The position numbers and the translations under genes were made by a program. A stretch of 39,439 nt of DNA from Candidatus Roizmanbacteria bacterium. GTDB lineage: Bacteria > Patescibacteriota > Microgenomatia > UBA1406 > GWC2-37-13. The notes under the pieces were generated by a model. The model worked only from the letters and a program-made list of their open reading frames with translations, did not search any database and was not told the DNA's origin. Where the stretch lies: assembly GCA_016201695.1 (NCBI GenBank), contig JACQCK010000020.1:1-39439 (forward strand). Direction: 5' to 3'. This document shows positions 1-7,858 of the stretch, piece by piece; positions within the stretch are counted from its first letter, which is position 1, and the number at the start of each line of letters is the position of its first letter.

Positions 1-135
1 TATCCCGCCGAATCGTATCACCTGGACTACTACCAAAAAAACCCGAACCAACCTTACTGTACCCTGATCATCGGACCGAAACTAGAAAAGTTTCAAGAAA
101 AATTCGCCTCTCTTTTAGGGTCGGAGTCGGGTTAA
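1..135 (+). CDS. msrA: Peptide methionine sulfoxide reductase A, C-terminal end (partial)
   Basis: The window opens inside this gene; 44 residues and a TAA stop are visible. The stretch AESYHLDYYQKNPNQPYC matches the C-terminal MsrA signature (AExYHQxYxxKNPxxYC). MsrA reduces methionine-S-sulfoxide in oxidised proteins using thioredoxin-type reductants. The catalytic GCFW motif lies upstream of the window, so activity cannot be judged. It converges tail to tail with the next gene, 52 bp away, and no T-run hairpin is evident between them. Confidence 0.8.
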   Translation, partial: YPAESYHLDYYQKNPNQPYCTLIIGPKLEKFQEKFASLLGSESG

Positions 136-187
136 TGGCGGCGGCCTCAATTCTTACCGGTTTAGCGATAACTTTTAAGAAAGCCGG

Positions 188-2173
188 TCAGTTCATCGCC
201 CGTTTGCGATAGACGGCGAAAAAAAGCAGGTAAAAAACCAGGATAAAAAGAGTGAGGTTGCGGTAACCGAAAATGAGCGAGGAGTACTCAAAGATCCCGC
301 CGATAAACGAACCGAGAATATTGGCGCCGTAGGCTTCGGCGGGAATTTTACTGTGCTTGAAAAGAAGCGAAAAAATAACGTTCGCAATAAATACCGGTAA
401 AAAGTTAATGATAACCGCGGGAATAAGACGGAGAAGATAAGGAAGGCGAAGAAGTGTACTCTGCGGGAAAAAATAAGTAAAAATTAGCGAGAGACAGAGA
501 AAGATAAATAGGAGGGGAATACTAACCTTGACCGACCGTTCGGCAATTATGATTGCAATAAGTACGAGCGTGAGTAGACCCATAAAGACAAAAGCATTCG
601 TCAACCAGGTAGAGCCAAAAAGCAGCGTAAACTGGACGACGTTTTTTGTCTCAAGGAGCATAAAAGCCGCGCCCAGGAAAAACAATCCCCAAGCAAAACC
701 GCTTTTACTTTTTTGGCGAAGCAGAAGGATTATTATTATTACGGCGAGAACAATGATACTAAGGTAAGAAAGATAGAGCGAGGGAATTTCCCGGTTCTGC
801 AGGTATAAAAATGGCCAGTCGTCGGTTGGGACAGGGGGAAGGTCGGCCGGAAGTTTGGGGAGAGGTGGAGACCGGTCGGCAAAAACCATAATAATCGCCG
901 GATTAAGATTCCGATCGGTCTGCATAATGACTAAAGGGTCTTGGCGAAATTCCCGCTTGACGAGCGAGCTTAACTTATCAACAATCCACGGCGTCCGGTA
1001 GTAGTTGTAAAGGACGAGCGTGCCGTCTTTTTTGAGCAGCCGACGGGCCTGACGAATCGATTCTTGGGTAAAGAGATAACTTTCCAAACGCAGGCTTGAC
1101 GCCGACGAGGTCAGGGTAAGCGAGTCGGTCAGGGCAAAAATGATGAGGTCAAACTTCTCCCGGCTGTTCTGCAGATAGTCGCGGCCGTCGGCAACCACCG
1201 TTTGGACTTTTGGGGAAGAGTAGGGCCGGTTGGGATGAAAACGTTTGCCAAGATCAATGATGGTGGGATCAATATCGACCGCCACCACCCGTTCGGCGCC
1301 TTTTCTTAGCGCCTGGGTGACGTCGTTGCCGCCGCCGGCGCCAATCACCAGGACATTTTTGTACACCCGATTTTTCATGAGGCGGTAAGGAAATTGGTAG
1401 AAAATATCGGCCTGGCGATCGTTGGGGTCGATCATGATCTGATGACCGATATTGTTGACGTTCAAAGTATAGCCGACGTTTTTAGCCGGAAGAGCAAGGT
1501 CGGTGAGAGTGATTTTATAATACGGTGACCAGGTGAGGACGCGATATTGGGGGCTTGAGAAATTGGCCATCTCAAAGACAAAAGAAAAGAGGACGATTGC
1601 CACTCCCAGAAGAACCGTCTTCTTGTTTGCCGCCGGCAAAAAGAAAAGAGACAGTAGCAAAAGCAACGGAAACCAGATAAAAGGCCCGGCATGGACAAAA
1701 GACAGCGCGGTAAAGGCGGCGATACCGGTCAGACTGCCGAGGATGTTGATTTTATAAGTCTGTAGGGGCGGTCCGTTTTGAAAGAGGCGGCCCATGACTG
1801 CGGCGGGCAGAACAAAAATAAAGGCCGTCAAAAAGAAAATAACCGGCAAAAGAAAGATCGGTTCGGCGCTGAAACTGCCGCGATTCATGCCGAAATAAAT
1901 GACCTGATCGGAAGCGATGACAAGGTCATACTTGAACAAATAAAGAATAAATTCAAAGCCGACGATGGTCAAGGGCATGAGGATGGCCGGGAAACGGAGC
2001 CGTTGCCAAAAAGAAGCGCCGAGGCCGATGCCGACAAACGAAGCAAGGAGAATTATATTGGAAAAGTAACCGACGTAGCGGATTTGGGCGGGAATGAAGC
2101 GGATAAAAACAAGTTCGGCAAAAAGAATCAAAAAGCTTATTAAAAATAACTGCCTTTTTGCGGTTTGTTTCAT
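188..2173 (-). CDS. Membrane-embedded spermidine-synthase-like protein
   Basis: This 661-residue protein has about six hydrophobic segments in residues 8-205, a soluble Rossmann methyltransferase-fold domain at about 270-440, and another membrane bundle at about 470-660. The soluble part carries the spermidine-synthase nucleotide-binding signature: VIGAGGGND (276-284), AVDIDP (299-304), and an ADGRDYL motif (328-334) followed by D350 at the usual catalytic position. Known polyamine synthases transfer aminopropyl groups from decarboxylated SAM. Membrane-fused homologues are common in bacteria but their substrates are mostly unknown, and no SAM decarboxylase is seen here. The start ATG has TATAAG (2188-2193) 14 nt upstream. 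It is divergent from uppP. The fold is confident; the reaction is not. Confidence 0.8.
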   Translation of the reverse strand: MKQTAKRQLFLISFLILFAELVFIRFIPAQIRYVGYFSNIILLASFVGIGLGASFWQRLRFPAILMPLTIVGFEFILYLFKYDLVIASDQVIYFGMNRGSFSAEPIFLLPVIFFLTAFIFVLPAAVMGRLFQNGPPLQTYKINILGSLTGIAAFTALSFVHAGPFIWFPLLLLLSLFFLPAANKKTVLLGVAIVLFSFVFEMANFSSPQYRVLTWSPYYKITLTDLALPAKNVGYTLNVNNIGHQIMIDPNDRQADIFYQFPYRLMKNRVYKNVLVIGAGGGNDVTQALRKGAERVVAVDIDPTIIDLGKRFHPNRPYSSPKVQTVVADGRDYLQNSREKFDLIIFALTDSLTLTSSASSLRLESYLFTQESIRQARRLLKKDGTLVLYNYYRTPWIVDKLSSLVKREFRQDPLVIMQTDRNLNPAIIMVFADRSPPLPKLPADLPPVPTDDWPFLYLQNREIPSLYLSYLSIIVLAVIIIILLLRQKSKSGFAWGLFFLGAAFMLLETKNVVQFTLLFGSTWLTNAFVFMGLLTLVLIAIIIAERSVKVSIPLLFIFLCLSLIFTYFFPQSTLLRLPYLLRLIPAVIINFLPVFIANVIFSLLFKHSKIPAEAYGANILGSFIGGIFEYSSLIFGYRNLTLFILVFYLLFFAVYRKRAMN

Positions 2174-2259
2174 ACCTCGCGTCCCATCTTATAACACCGC
2201 CGGGTTGCTTTGCAAGAGTAAAATGGTGTTTTTGGGAGAATTGTGTATCATATATCCAT

Positions 2260-3042
2260 ATGAATATTTTTCAGGCGTTGATTTTGGGACTGGTTGAAGG
2301 CCTGACCGAGTACCTGCCGGTTTCTTCCACTTTTCATCTCATTTGGGCGGCCAAATTTTTGGGTCTTGGTCAAAGCGAGTTTCAGAAAGTCTTTGAGGTC
2401 GTGATCCAGTCAGGCGCGATTGCGGCCGTCTTGGCCCTGTACTTCAAAGATATTATCAACGACCGTAAACTTTTTACTAAAGTGCTAGTTTCTTTCGTGC
2501 CAACGGCCACTGTCGGTTTGGTTTTTTACAAAGTCATCAAAAATTTTTTCTTCGGCAACCTCTTTTTGCAGCTTACGGTCTTTGCCCTGGTCGGTCTAAT
2601 TTTTTTGGCGGTTGAGAAAAGCCAACTTTCAAACAAACTCTCACGTTCGTTAAAAGAGATCACTTATTCAGACGCTTTTTTTGTCGGCTTGATACAGGCT
2701 CTTGCCGTCTTGCCTGGGGTGTCGCGGGCCGGCGCAGTGATCCTAAGCTTAATGTATCTGAAAGTAAAACGACAAGACGCGGCGAAGTACTCGTTTATTT
2801 TGGCGATACCAACACTTCTCGCCGCATCGGTTTTTGATTTGATAAAATCACGTCAGACGTTATTGTCCGATAGCGGAAATCTTACTTTAATCGCGGTTGG
2901 CCTCATCACCTCTTTTGTCTCGGCCCTCGTCGTCGTCAAGTGGTTTGTCAGGTTTTTGCAAAGCCATGATCTTAGGGTATTTGGTTGGTACCGTCTCGCA
3001 GCGGCCGGCCTGTTAGGCTTGTTTATTCTTTTTTCTCGATAA
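2260..3042 (+). CDS. uppP: Undecaprenyl-diphosphatase (bacitracin-resistance type)
   Basis: This 260-residue polytopic membrane protein dephosphorylates undecaprenyl diphosphate to recycle the lipid carrier for peptidoglycan and surface glycans. Box I EGLTEYLPVSST (13-24) and box II PGVSRAG (152-158) with the catalytic Arg156 are present; family members are about 265-275 residues. The usual SSTGHL is SSTFHL here. The reading frame is open further upstream, but the ATG at 2260 begins exactly at the family N-terminus (MNIFQALILGLVEG) and has TATCAT at 2246-2251, 8 nt ahead, suggesting a leaderless message. No Shine-Dalgarno is seen. The gene is divergent from the spermidine-synthase-like gene, 86 bp away. 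Confidence 0.93.
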   Translation: MNIFQALILGLVEGLTEYLPVSSTFHLIWAAKFLGLGQSEFQKVFEVVIQSGAIAAVLALYFKDIINDRKLFTKVLVSFVPTATVGLVFYKVIKNFFFGNLFLQLTVFALVGLIFLAVEKSQLSNKLSRSLKEITYSDAFFVGLIQALAVLPGVSRAGAVILSLMYLKVKRQDAAKYSFILAIPTLLAASVFDLIKSRQTLLSDSGNLTLIAVGLITSFVSALVVVKWFVRFLQSHDLRVFGWYRLAAAGLLGLFILFSR

Positions 3043-3060
3043 AGCTAGCGTTTACCCCGT

Positions 3061-3089
3061 TTGGATTTTGGTGGCGGATTGGGTATAAT
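3061..3089 (+). promoter_or_regulatory. Probable sigma-70-type promoter ahead of the tRNA remnant
   Basis: TTGGAT (3061-3066), a 17-nt spacer, and TATAAT (3084-3089). It lies 24 nt before the tRNA-like fragment at 3113 and is oriented towards it and the intact tRNA-Asn. The match is good but function is inferred. Confidence 0.5.
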
Positions 3090-3112
3090 TACGGCGTACT
3101 TTTAAAATCTTT

Positions 3113-3156
3113 TCCCCTGTAGCTCTCCGCCAGCTGGCGGAGGTAGACTGCCGCGA
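3113..3156 (+). pseudogene. tRNA-like 5' fragment interrupted by a palindrome
   Basis: Bases 3113-3125 repeat the first 13 bases of the intact tRNA-Asn at 3184 (TCCCCTGTAGCTC: acceptor strand and 5' D-stem). The D-loop is then replaced by the 16-bp palindrome at 3126-3141, after which the tRNA-like GGTAGA resumes and decays. No anticodon arm, T arm or 3' acceptor strand follows, so it cannot be a functional tRNA. It is probably the remnant of a duplicated tRNA gene. Confidence 0.5.
3126..3141. repeat. Perfect 16-bp palindrome TCCGCCAGCTGGCGGA
   Basis: A perfect self-complementary sequence embedded in the D-loop position of the tRNA-like fragment. It appears only once in the window, but its clean insertion between tRNA-matching flanks suggests a dispersed palindromic element. 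Confidence 0.6.
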
Positions 3157-3166
3157 TAACCTTTGA

Positions 3167-3172
3167 TATAAT
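3167..3172 (+). promoter_or_regulatory. -10 box of tRNA-Asn
   Basis: Perfect TATAAT ending 11 nt before the first base of the tRNA, so transcription would start within a few bases of the mature 5' end. No clear -35 is seen at 17 nt. Confidence 0.55.
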
Positions 3173-3183
3173 TTAGTTGATAT

Positions 3184-3258
3184 TCCCCTGTAGCTCAACG
3201 GTAGAGCAGGATCCTGTTAAGATCAAGGTTCGTGGTTCGAATCCACGCGGGGGAGCCA
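3184..3258 (+). tRNA. trnN: tRNA-Asn (anticodon GTT)
   Basis: A 75-nt tRNA with CCA encoded. The acceptor stem pairs TCCCCTG with CGGGGGA; the D arm is GCTC/GAGC with loop AACGGTA; the anticodon loop CTGTTAA gives anticodon GTT; the T arm is CGTGG-TTCGAAT-CCACG; the discriminator is G followed by CCA (3256-3258). The outermost anticodon-stem pair (G27-A43) is mismatched. The minus-strand recombinase remnant reads into its 3' half and stops at 3223. Confidence 0.95.
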
Positions 3259-3984
3259 ATCAAGACGAGAGGCATAAAGTGCTATCTTGTCAAAGGGGTT
3301 TACCCAGTCATAGCGGACTGTTTTACCTTCAAGTCTCAAGTGCTGAAGTGTCATCTTCAAAAGTAGTCGTTTTTCCTGCGCTTCAGAACTTTCAAACAAC
3401 TCTTTAGCGTGTGATGCTATTTTTAGCAGGTATTCTGAGTTTAAATAGTATTCTTCATCAGCAACATGTAACCTAGACATCTTACTACTAAGAACCTTCT
3501 GTTTATCCCGATACTCTTTACGCTTTTCCTCATAGTAACTCGTAGTAATACTACCGTCTAATTTGTCTTCATACATCTTTTCAATACGGTTTTCATAGGT
3601 TTTATATTCGGTCTGGTATCGTTCTAGGAGGTCGCTATGAAAATTGACCTTATCTTTATGAGAGCCTTTGAGAGTAGCAACTATATCCTCAACTACATCT
3701 TGAGGCATTTGAAGTTTACTAAATAGCTTTGAAAATTGTTTTGTTAGGTCATCTTCTGATAACCATTTTGCCCCGTGTTTGCCTTTATATTGTGTGCAAT
3801 GATAATAACGGTATGTTTTACCATTTGGCTTTGTTTTCTTTTCAGGAGTTACCATACAACCACAATCTGCACATGGAATAAGCCCACGATACGCAAAAGG
3901 TAATCCTGCAAACTTGAAATGTTTTTTATGATAACCAGCTCTTACCGCTTGGACTTTATCGTATAAATCTTGAGAGATGATGCG
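3223..3984 (-). pseudogene. Large serine site-specific recombinase, 5'-truncated remnant
   Basis: The open frame (253 codons plus stop) starts straight after an in-frame TAG at 3985-3987. It covers the end of the recombinase DNA-binding domain (ISQDLYDKVQ), the zinc beta-ribbon (YRGLIPCADCGC, then YYHC) and the coiled-coil C-terminal region. The N-terminal resolvase domain with the catalytic serine is missing, and no continuation is seen in the DNA to 4138. An ATG at 3855 could start an internal product lacking half of the zinc ribbon. The last residues (RVDSNHEP) are encoded by the strand opposite the tRNA-Asn T arm and anticodon arm, the arrangement expected when an integrase gene sits at an attachment site in a tRNA 3' end. 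It is probably a decayed integrative element. Confidence 0.8.
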
Positions 3985-4144
3985 CTAATAGAATTAAAAT
4001 TAGCCGTATCTAAATAGTTTTGAAGCGTAGGAAGAAGAATACCAATTATAATTCTCCTTTTCCTAAACAAGTCAACTAACGGGAGTTTGTTTTATTTTAG
4101 AGCCGTATAACAATATATTTTTAGTTATATGCTATAATTTGTGC

Positions 4145-4603
4145 ATGACAAGTTTAAATAGAATTTTATTAACTTCTAGTGATCTGGAACTATTTAAAAA
4201 TATTGGTATCGGTTCTTTTTTGTTTGGTAACCCTCCAACAGCTGAGAAACCAGAGCTTGATGTTGCTCTAATTTTTCCTAACTCGACTAATATCGAGGAA
4301 GAAAGACGACTTCTTGAGGAAAAAGTGAGACAATTTGAAGAAAAACATGGTTTAAAAGTAGATGGATGGATAATGACTTTATTGGGATGGATTGATAGAC
4401 AGTCAAGGATATTTGGATCGTTTCCCCACGAACCTATGTACGTTGATGATTTAGAGACTTGGGATAAACCAGCTTATCTACCTTTATGGGGAAAAGAATT
4501 AATTATGGCCCAAATGAATTATTGCAAAACTCATCCAGTTAAAGAAGGAATATTACCCCCTGCTCCTGAAAATAGATTTGGGTCTGGCACCGAAGCAAAA
4601 TGA
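4145..4603 (+). CDS. Hypothetical protein, possibly a degenerate nucleotidyltransferase
   Basis: I do not recognise a family for this 152-residue soluble protein. An early GIGSFLFGN...PELDVALIF stretch resembles the GSx(n)DxD hairpin of the nucleotidyltransferase fold, but only one Asp of the pair is present, so catalysis is doubtful. The middle is Glu/Lys-rich and helical; the C-terminus is Pro-rich. The start is taken as ATG 4145 because TATAAT lies at 4133-4138, exactly 6 nt ahead; a TTG at 4139 would be adjacent to the promoter. The gene is AT-rich and lies between the recombinase remnant and the hydrolase, flanked by two copies of AAGTCAACTA (4069-4078 and 4658-4667), so it may be recently acquired. 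Confidence 0.6.
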   Translation: MTSLNRILLTSSDLELFKNIGIGSFLFGNPPTAEKPELDVALIFPNSTNIEEERRLLEEKVRQFEEKHGLKVDGWIMTLLGWIDRQSRIFGSFPHEPMYVDDLETWDKPAYLPLWGKELIMAQMNYCKTHPVKEGILPPAPENRFGSGTEAK

Positions 4604-4810
4604 AATTTACGTAGTTAATTTAAAGTAATATTTATCTCAACCGTTCTACTTCTGAATAAGTCAACTAGGGTGAGCAAAAGTGTTAATGGGCAATTAATAG
4701 CGAATCAATATTGTATGAACCAGAGTTTTTTGTCACTTAATAATAGATCGTTACTTATTGGAATCATCTTGTGACTGCTAAATATTTATCGATCCTGATA
4801 TAATTTCTGC

Positions 4811-5557
4811 GTGGATTTAATCAAGACTAAATCGTTTGAGTTGGCGGTAAATACGAAAGGAAATCAAGACTCGAATAAGTTGGCCATTGCTCTTCCCGGC
4901 AGGCTTGATACGAAAGACTACATCAATTTTTCTTCTCATCTTGAATATTTAGCAAACAGGGGTTTCTTTTCCATATCTTTTGATCCACCAGGCACCTGGG
5001 AAAGCCCGGGGGGAATTGAAATGTTTACAACAACTAACTATCTGAAAGCGGTCAGTGAATTGATTGAATATTTTGGTAATAAACCTACTCTGCTTCTTGG
5101 GCATAGTCTTGGAGGAACCGTCTCAATACTGGCCGGAACTTCTTATCCGGCCGTAAAAGCATTAGTCGTGATTATGGCGGCCTATGGTTCTTCTTTAACT
5201 AGCGGCCGGGAAGCGATCCGAAACGGAGTCAAGACATCATATAGAGATCTTCCGCCAGGTAACTTTAAAACCAATAAACGGAAAAAGTTTGCTTTGCCGA
5301 CAAATTATTTTAAAGACGGAGAGCAATATGACAGTGTTGCGGCTCTGAAATCATGCTCAAGGCCCAAGTTATTATTCTATGGAACGCGTGATGTATTTAC
5401 TACACCGGAAAAAGTGATGGAGGTTTACGACTCTATTCCAGAGCCAAAAATGATCCACAAACTAGATTCAGATCACGACTATCGCTATCATCCAGGGATA
5501 ATTAACGAAATAAATGAAGCAATCGGGCAATTCGTGGAGCGTTATCTGATTACGTAG
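4811..5557 (+). CDS. Alpha/beta-fold hydrolase
   Basis: A 248-residue cytoplasmic serine hydrolase. The nucleophile elbow is GHSLGG with Ser99, the acid is Asp194 in GTRDVF, and the base is His222 in DSDHDYR, in the canonical order and spacing. The oxyanion region is ALPGRLDT (27-34). There is no signal peptide, and the lid (about 130-170) is short and basic. Relatives include esterases and acyl hydrolases; the substrate cannot be read from sequence. It is a single-gene unit: TATAAT at 4799-4804 ends 6 nt before the GTG start, so the message is probably leaderless. Confidence 0.85.
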   Translation: MDLIKTKSFELAVNTKGNQDSNKLAIALPGRLDTKDYINFSSHLEYLANRGFFSISFDPPGTWESPGGIEMFTTTNYLKAVSELIEYFGNKPTLLLGHSLGGTVSILAGTSYPAVKALVVIMAAYGSSLTSGREAIRNGVKTSYRDLPPGNFKTNKRKKFALPTNYFKDGEQYDSVAALKSCSRPKLLFYGTRDVFTTPEKVMEVYDSIPEPKMIHKLDSDHDYRYHPGIINEINEAIGQFVERYLIT

Positions 5558-5661
5558 TCCGAACTTGGCCCAATCGCCGGAGCGATCGATCGTCACAAGA
5601 TATTACCTTAATCAGGTTTATCTAACTAATAATTTTATTCCCATAGTATAATGTGCATAAA

Positions 5662-6903
5662 GTGGCCATAGAAAAAGTAACCTTTGATCAATCGGTGTCT
5701 AATACTGGACAACGTAAGGAAGACCCTGTAGCCTTTTTTGTTACTGCTTATCAGTTGTATCTGCGCTCAAGAAATGGTTTACATGCCGCAGAAATGAGCC
5801 GACGAGGCGTGGCGACTTCTTCATTATTAGAAAAAGTTTTATCAGATAAAGAAGAACTGGGTAATGTTGCGTTGCAGATGTATCAAGAATCGCCAACGTT
5901 AAAGGGTCTAGATAATAATTTGAGAACCGCATTTAATACAGAACCAAGTCTACAAGAGGATACGCTTAAGTTTGCCATTGACGATCCATATCTTGCCGCC
6001 TGTCTTCATCCCTTATCTCTTAATCGTAATGATTTAAATTCTCCTGCTGAATCCATCAGAGCAACCGTGGACAATCTTAAGATTGTAGAACAATTTGTTG
6101 AAATCGGAGTAAGAAGCATGGATTCAATGCTTATTTCTGGAGCAAACGCTTGGGGACCTTTTTATGCCGTCAGGGGTCGTGTACCGGCAGAATTAACCGA
6201 CGCAGGCATAAACCAAATACAGTACAGGGAATTTTCCGACATAGATTTTTTGGCGGTATCAGGATCGATAGCGGGCTTTCAACATTTTATTGAAGACTGC
6301 GTAAGAGAAGGCTTAATTTCCGCCAAAGAATTGAATCGTTATAAGGTTTTTGAACGACTTTATCGGGAAAAAAAGGCTGATATTTTCTCTATGCGAGCTC
6401 ATGTTCGGGGAGTTGAAGAAAGTTTTCATTTAGTTCCATTTGATACTCTTCATAAAATATGCGGGCTTGAAAAAGTACATACGCCTAAAAACTGGATAGA
6501 CTATGTTTTGGATTTTAGACCGAATATACCAGCAAACGTTATTAAGAATGGTGGCTATCCGACTCAAGATTTGAAAGGATTAAAGAAGGTTTTATTCAGA
6601 CCCTTAATGGTTAAGGTATATTATCCCGATGATGCAGAAATCGCCGGTTATATTTCGGAAACGACGATAGGTGGGCAGGTATCAATACTTAGAGAAGATA
6701 CATACTTCGTTGGCGTTATCCCTTTCTTTTTATCGATTGCTCCGGCCATTCTATTTGACAGAGACGGCGGATTAACTGACGAAGTTTCAAGATTAAAAGA
6801 AAGTATAAGAAGAATAATGGTTGGTCAACCTGTCCGATTTATTCCCCGTCAAGACAGAATGGCCAAAGGGACACTCCACCGTATTAAACAGACCCTCATA
6901 TGA
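5662..6903 (+). CDS. Uncharacterised protein with nucleotidyltransferase-like motif
   Basis: A 413-residue soluble protein I cannot assign to a named family. An SDIDFL motif (192-197) preceded by SGANAWGPF (159-167) resembles the G[GS]...DxD active-site hairpin of the nucleotidyltransferase superfamily, although the gap is longer than usual. The N-terminal 140 residues are helical; the C-terminal part has alternating basic and hydrophobic stretches. The GTG at 5662 is chosen over the GTG at 5653 because TATAAT occupies 5647-5652 and the latter abuts it. Neighbours are all separate transcription units. A role in modifying a small molecule or RNA is only a guess. Confidence 0.6.
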   Translation: MAIEKVTFDQSVSNTGQRKEDPVAFFVTAYQLYLRSRNGLHAAEMSRRGVATSSLLEKVLSDKEELGNVALQMYQESPTLKGLDNNLRTAFNTEPSLQEDTLKFAIDDPYLAACLHPLSLNRNDLNSPAESIRATVDNLKIVEQFVEIGVRSMDSMLISGANAWGPFYAVRGRVPAELTDAGINQIQYREFSDIDFLAVSGSIAGFQHFIEDCVREGLISAKELNRYKVFERLYREKKADIFSMRAHVRGVEESFHLVPFDTLHKICGLEKVHTPKNWIDYVLDFRPNIPANVIKNGGYPTQDLKGLKKVLFRPLMVKVYYPDDAEIAGYISETTIGGQVSILREDTYFVGVIPFFLSIAPAILFDRDGGLTDEVSRLKESIRRIMVGQPVRFIPRQDRMAKGTLHRIKQTLI

Positions 6904-6982
6904 ATGAATCGACAAAAAACCTGTATAAATTGGCCGACGAATTTCTTTCTTTTTAAATAATAAATATTTCTGTTTTTTTATC

Positions 6983-7648
6983 TTACCCTAAATTTGCCGC
7001 ACCTGATAAAGCTTGAGCAACTGTTCGCACTATATGCAATTCAGAAGGGTTAACTACCCCAGCTCTTTTCATTAAGCTAGGATTTACTGCCAAACCGCCA
7101 TTGACAATATAGGCAACTTTTTGTCTACCTGGAGTGGTTGTTTTTAATAAGGCATGACCAGCAAGCGGATCGTCGTCGATGTGGACGTAGATATGGCAAG
7201 GGAAAAAGGTATCTGACAGATGATTTTTCCAGCCCGGCGAACTATAGCCTGCTGGTCGGAGATAATAGGCGTCAAACAAGTTACCGTAACCTGCTGTTTC
7301 TATTTTGCCTTGAGTCAATCTAGTCAGCCTTGAAGATCGACCAGAAGCAACAATTAATGATGTTTTTAAATTAGGTTTTTTTAATTGACTTTCTTTAAAA
7401 TCAGCTATTTGCTCTAATACCTCAACATTCATCGTACGAACAGCATGTTTAATATATTCTCCTAGCCATGGCAGAACTAGTAACATGGTGGTAATTTCTT
7501 TAGCTTCTTTACTTTTCGAAAAGTCTCCCGAGATATGAGCGAGCTTATCATTAAATTTTTTTCTCAAAAATAAGGTCGCGGTCTCTAAAGTTGTCCCTTT
7601 ATTTAAGATCCCGTCGACATCAAAAGCCACGACCAGATCTTCATTCAT
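6983..7648 (-). CDS. HAD-superfamily hydrolase
   Basis: A 221-residue protein with the HAD motifs: motif I FDVDGIL (9-15) with nucleophile Asp10 and acid Asp12, motif II VASGRSS around residue 103, and acidic motif IV HIDDDPLAG around 157. These enzymes are mostly Mg-dependent phosphatases acting on sugar phosphates, nucleotides or lipids; the substrate is unknown. A helical cap of about 80 residues lies between motifs I and II. TATAAT (7655-7660 on the minus strand) ends 6 nt before the ATG, so the mRNA should be leaderless. Confidence 0.75.
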   Translation of the reverse strand: MNEDLVVAFDVDGILNKGTTLETATLFLRKKFNDKLAHISGDFSKSKEAKEITTMLLVLPWLGEYIKHAVRTMNVEVLEQIADFKESQLKKPNLKTSLIVASGRSSRLTRLTQGKIETAGYGNLFDAYYLRPAGYSSPGWKNHLSDTFFPCHIYVHIDDDPLAGHALLKTTTPGRQKVAYIVNGGLAVNPSLMKRAGVVNPSELHIVRTVAQALSGAANLG

Positions 7649-7696
7649 TGGGTAATTATAGCAAACTAGACTATTAAGAGGTGCTAAATATTTCTA

Positions 7697-7803
7697 AAAC
7701 AGGTAAGAACTTGCCAAGCCACAGAGCAAAATCTTCAAACAAAGAAAATTAGATTGTCACGGCAACATATTGAATTCCGGTGGTTTCAAATCATGTTAAT
7801 ACA
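7697..7803 (+). pseudogene. Degenerate copy of the small ORF at 10910
   Basis: The frame through 7697-7803 reads ...TEQNLQTKKIRLSRQHIEF..., closely matching AETNLQVRKIGLSLPDIEL in the intact ORF at 10910-11086; nucleotide similarity is about 70% by eye and differences often fall at third positions. There is a stop just upstream and no ATG or GTG before the match, so this copy is probably not translated in full. It lies in the gap between the HAD and aminotransferase genes. Confidence 0.5.
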
Positions 7804-7858
7804 TCTGCTTAAGCTATTTATAATAACCAGTCAAGCGAACTTATCTTACTTTAGATTG

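Noticed and set aside
1778-2143. Long plus-strand open frame inside the spermidine-synthase-like gene
   Set aside because: Shadow frame of a well-supported membrane protein on the other strand; no family motif.
3177-3407. Open frame reading through the tRNA-Asn on the plus strand
   Set aside because: It is the tRNA gene and the antisense of the recombinase; codon content is not protein-like.
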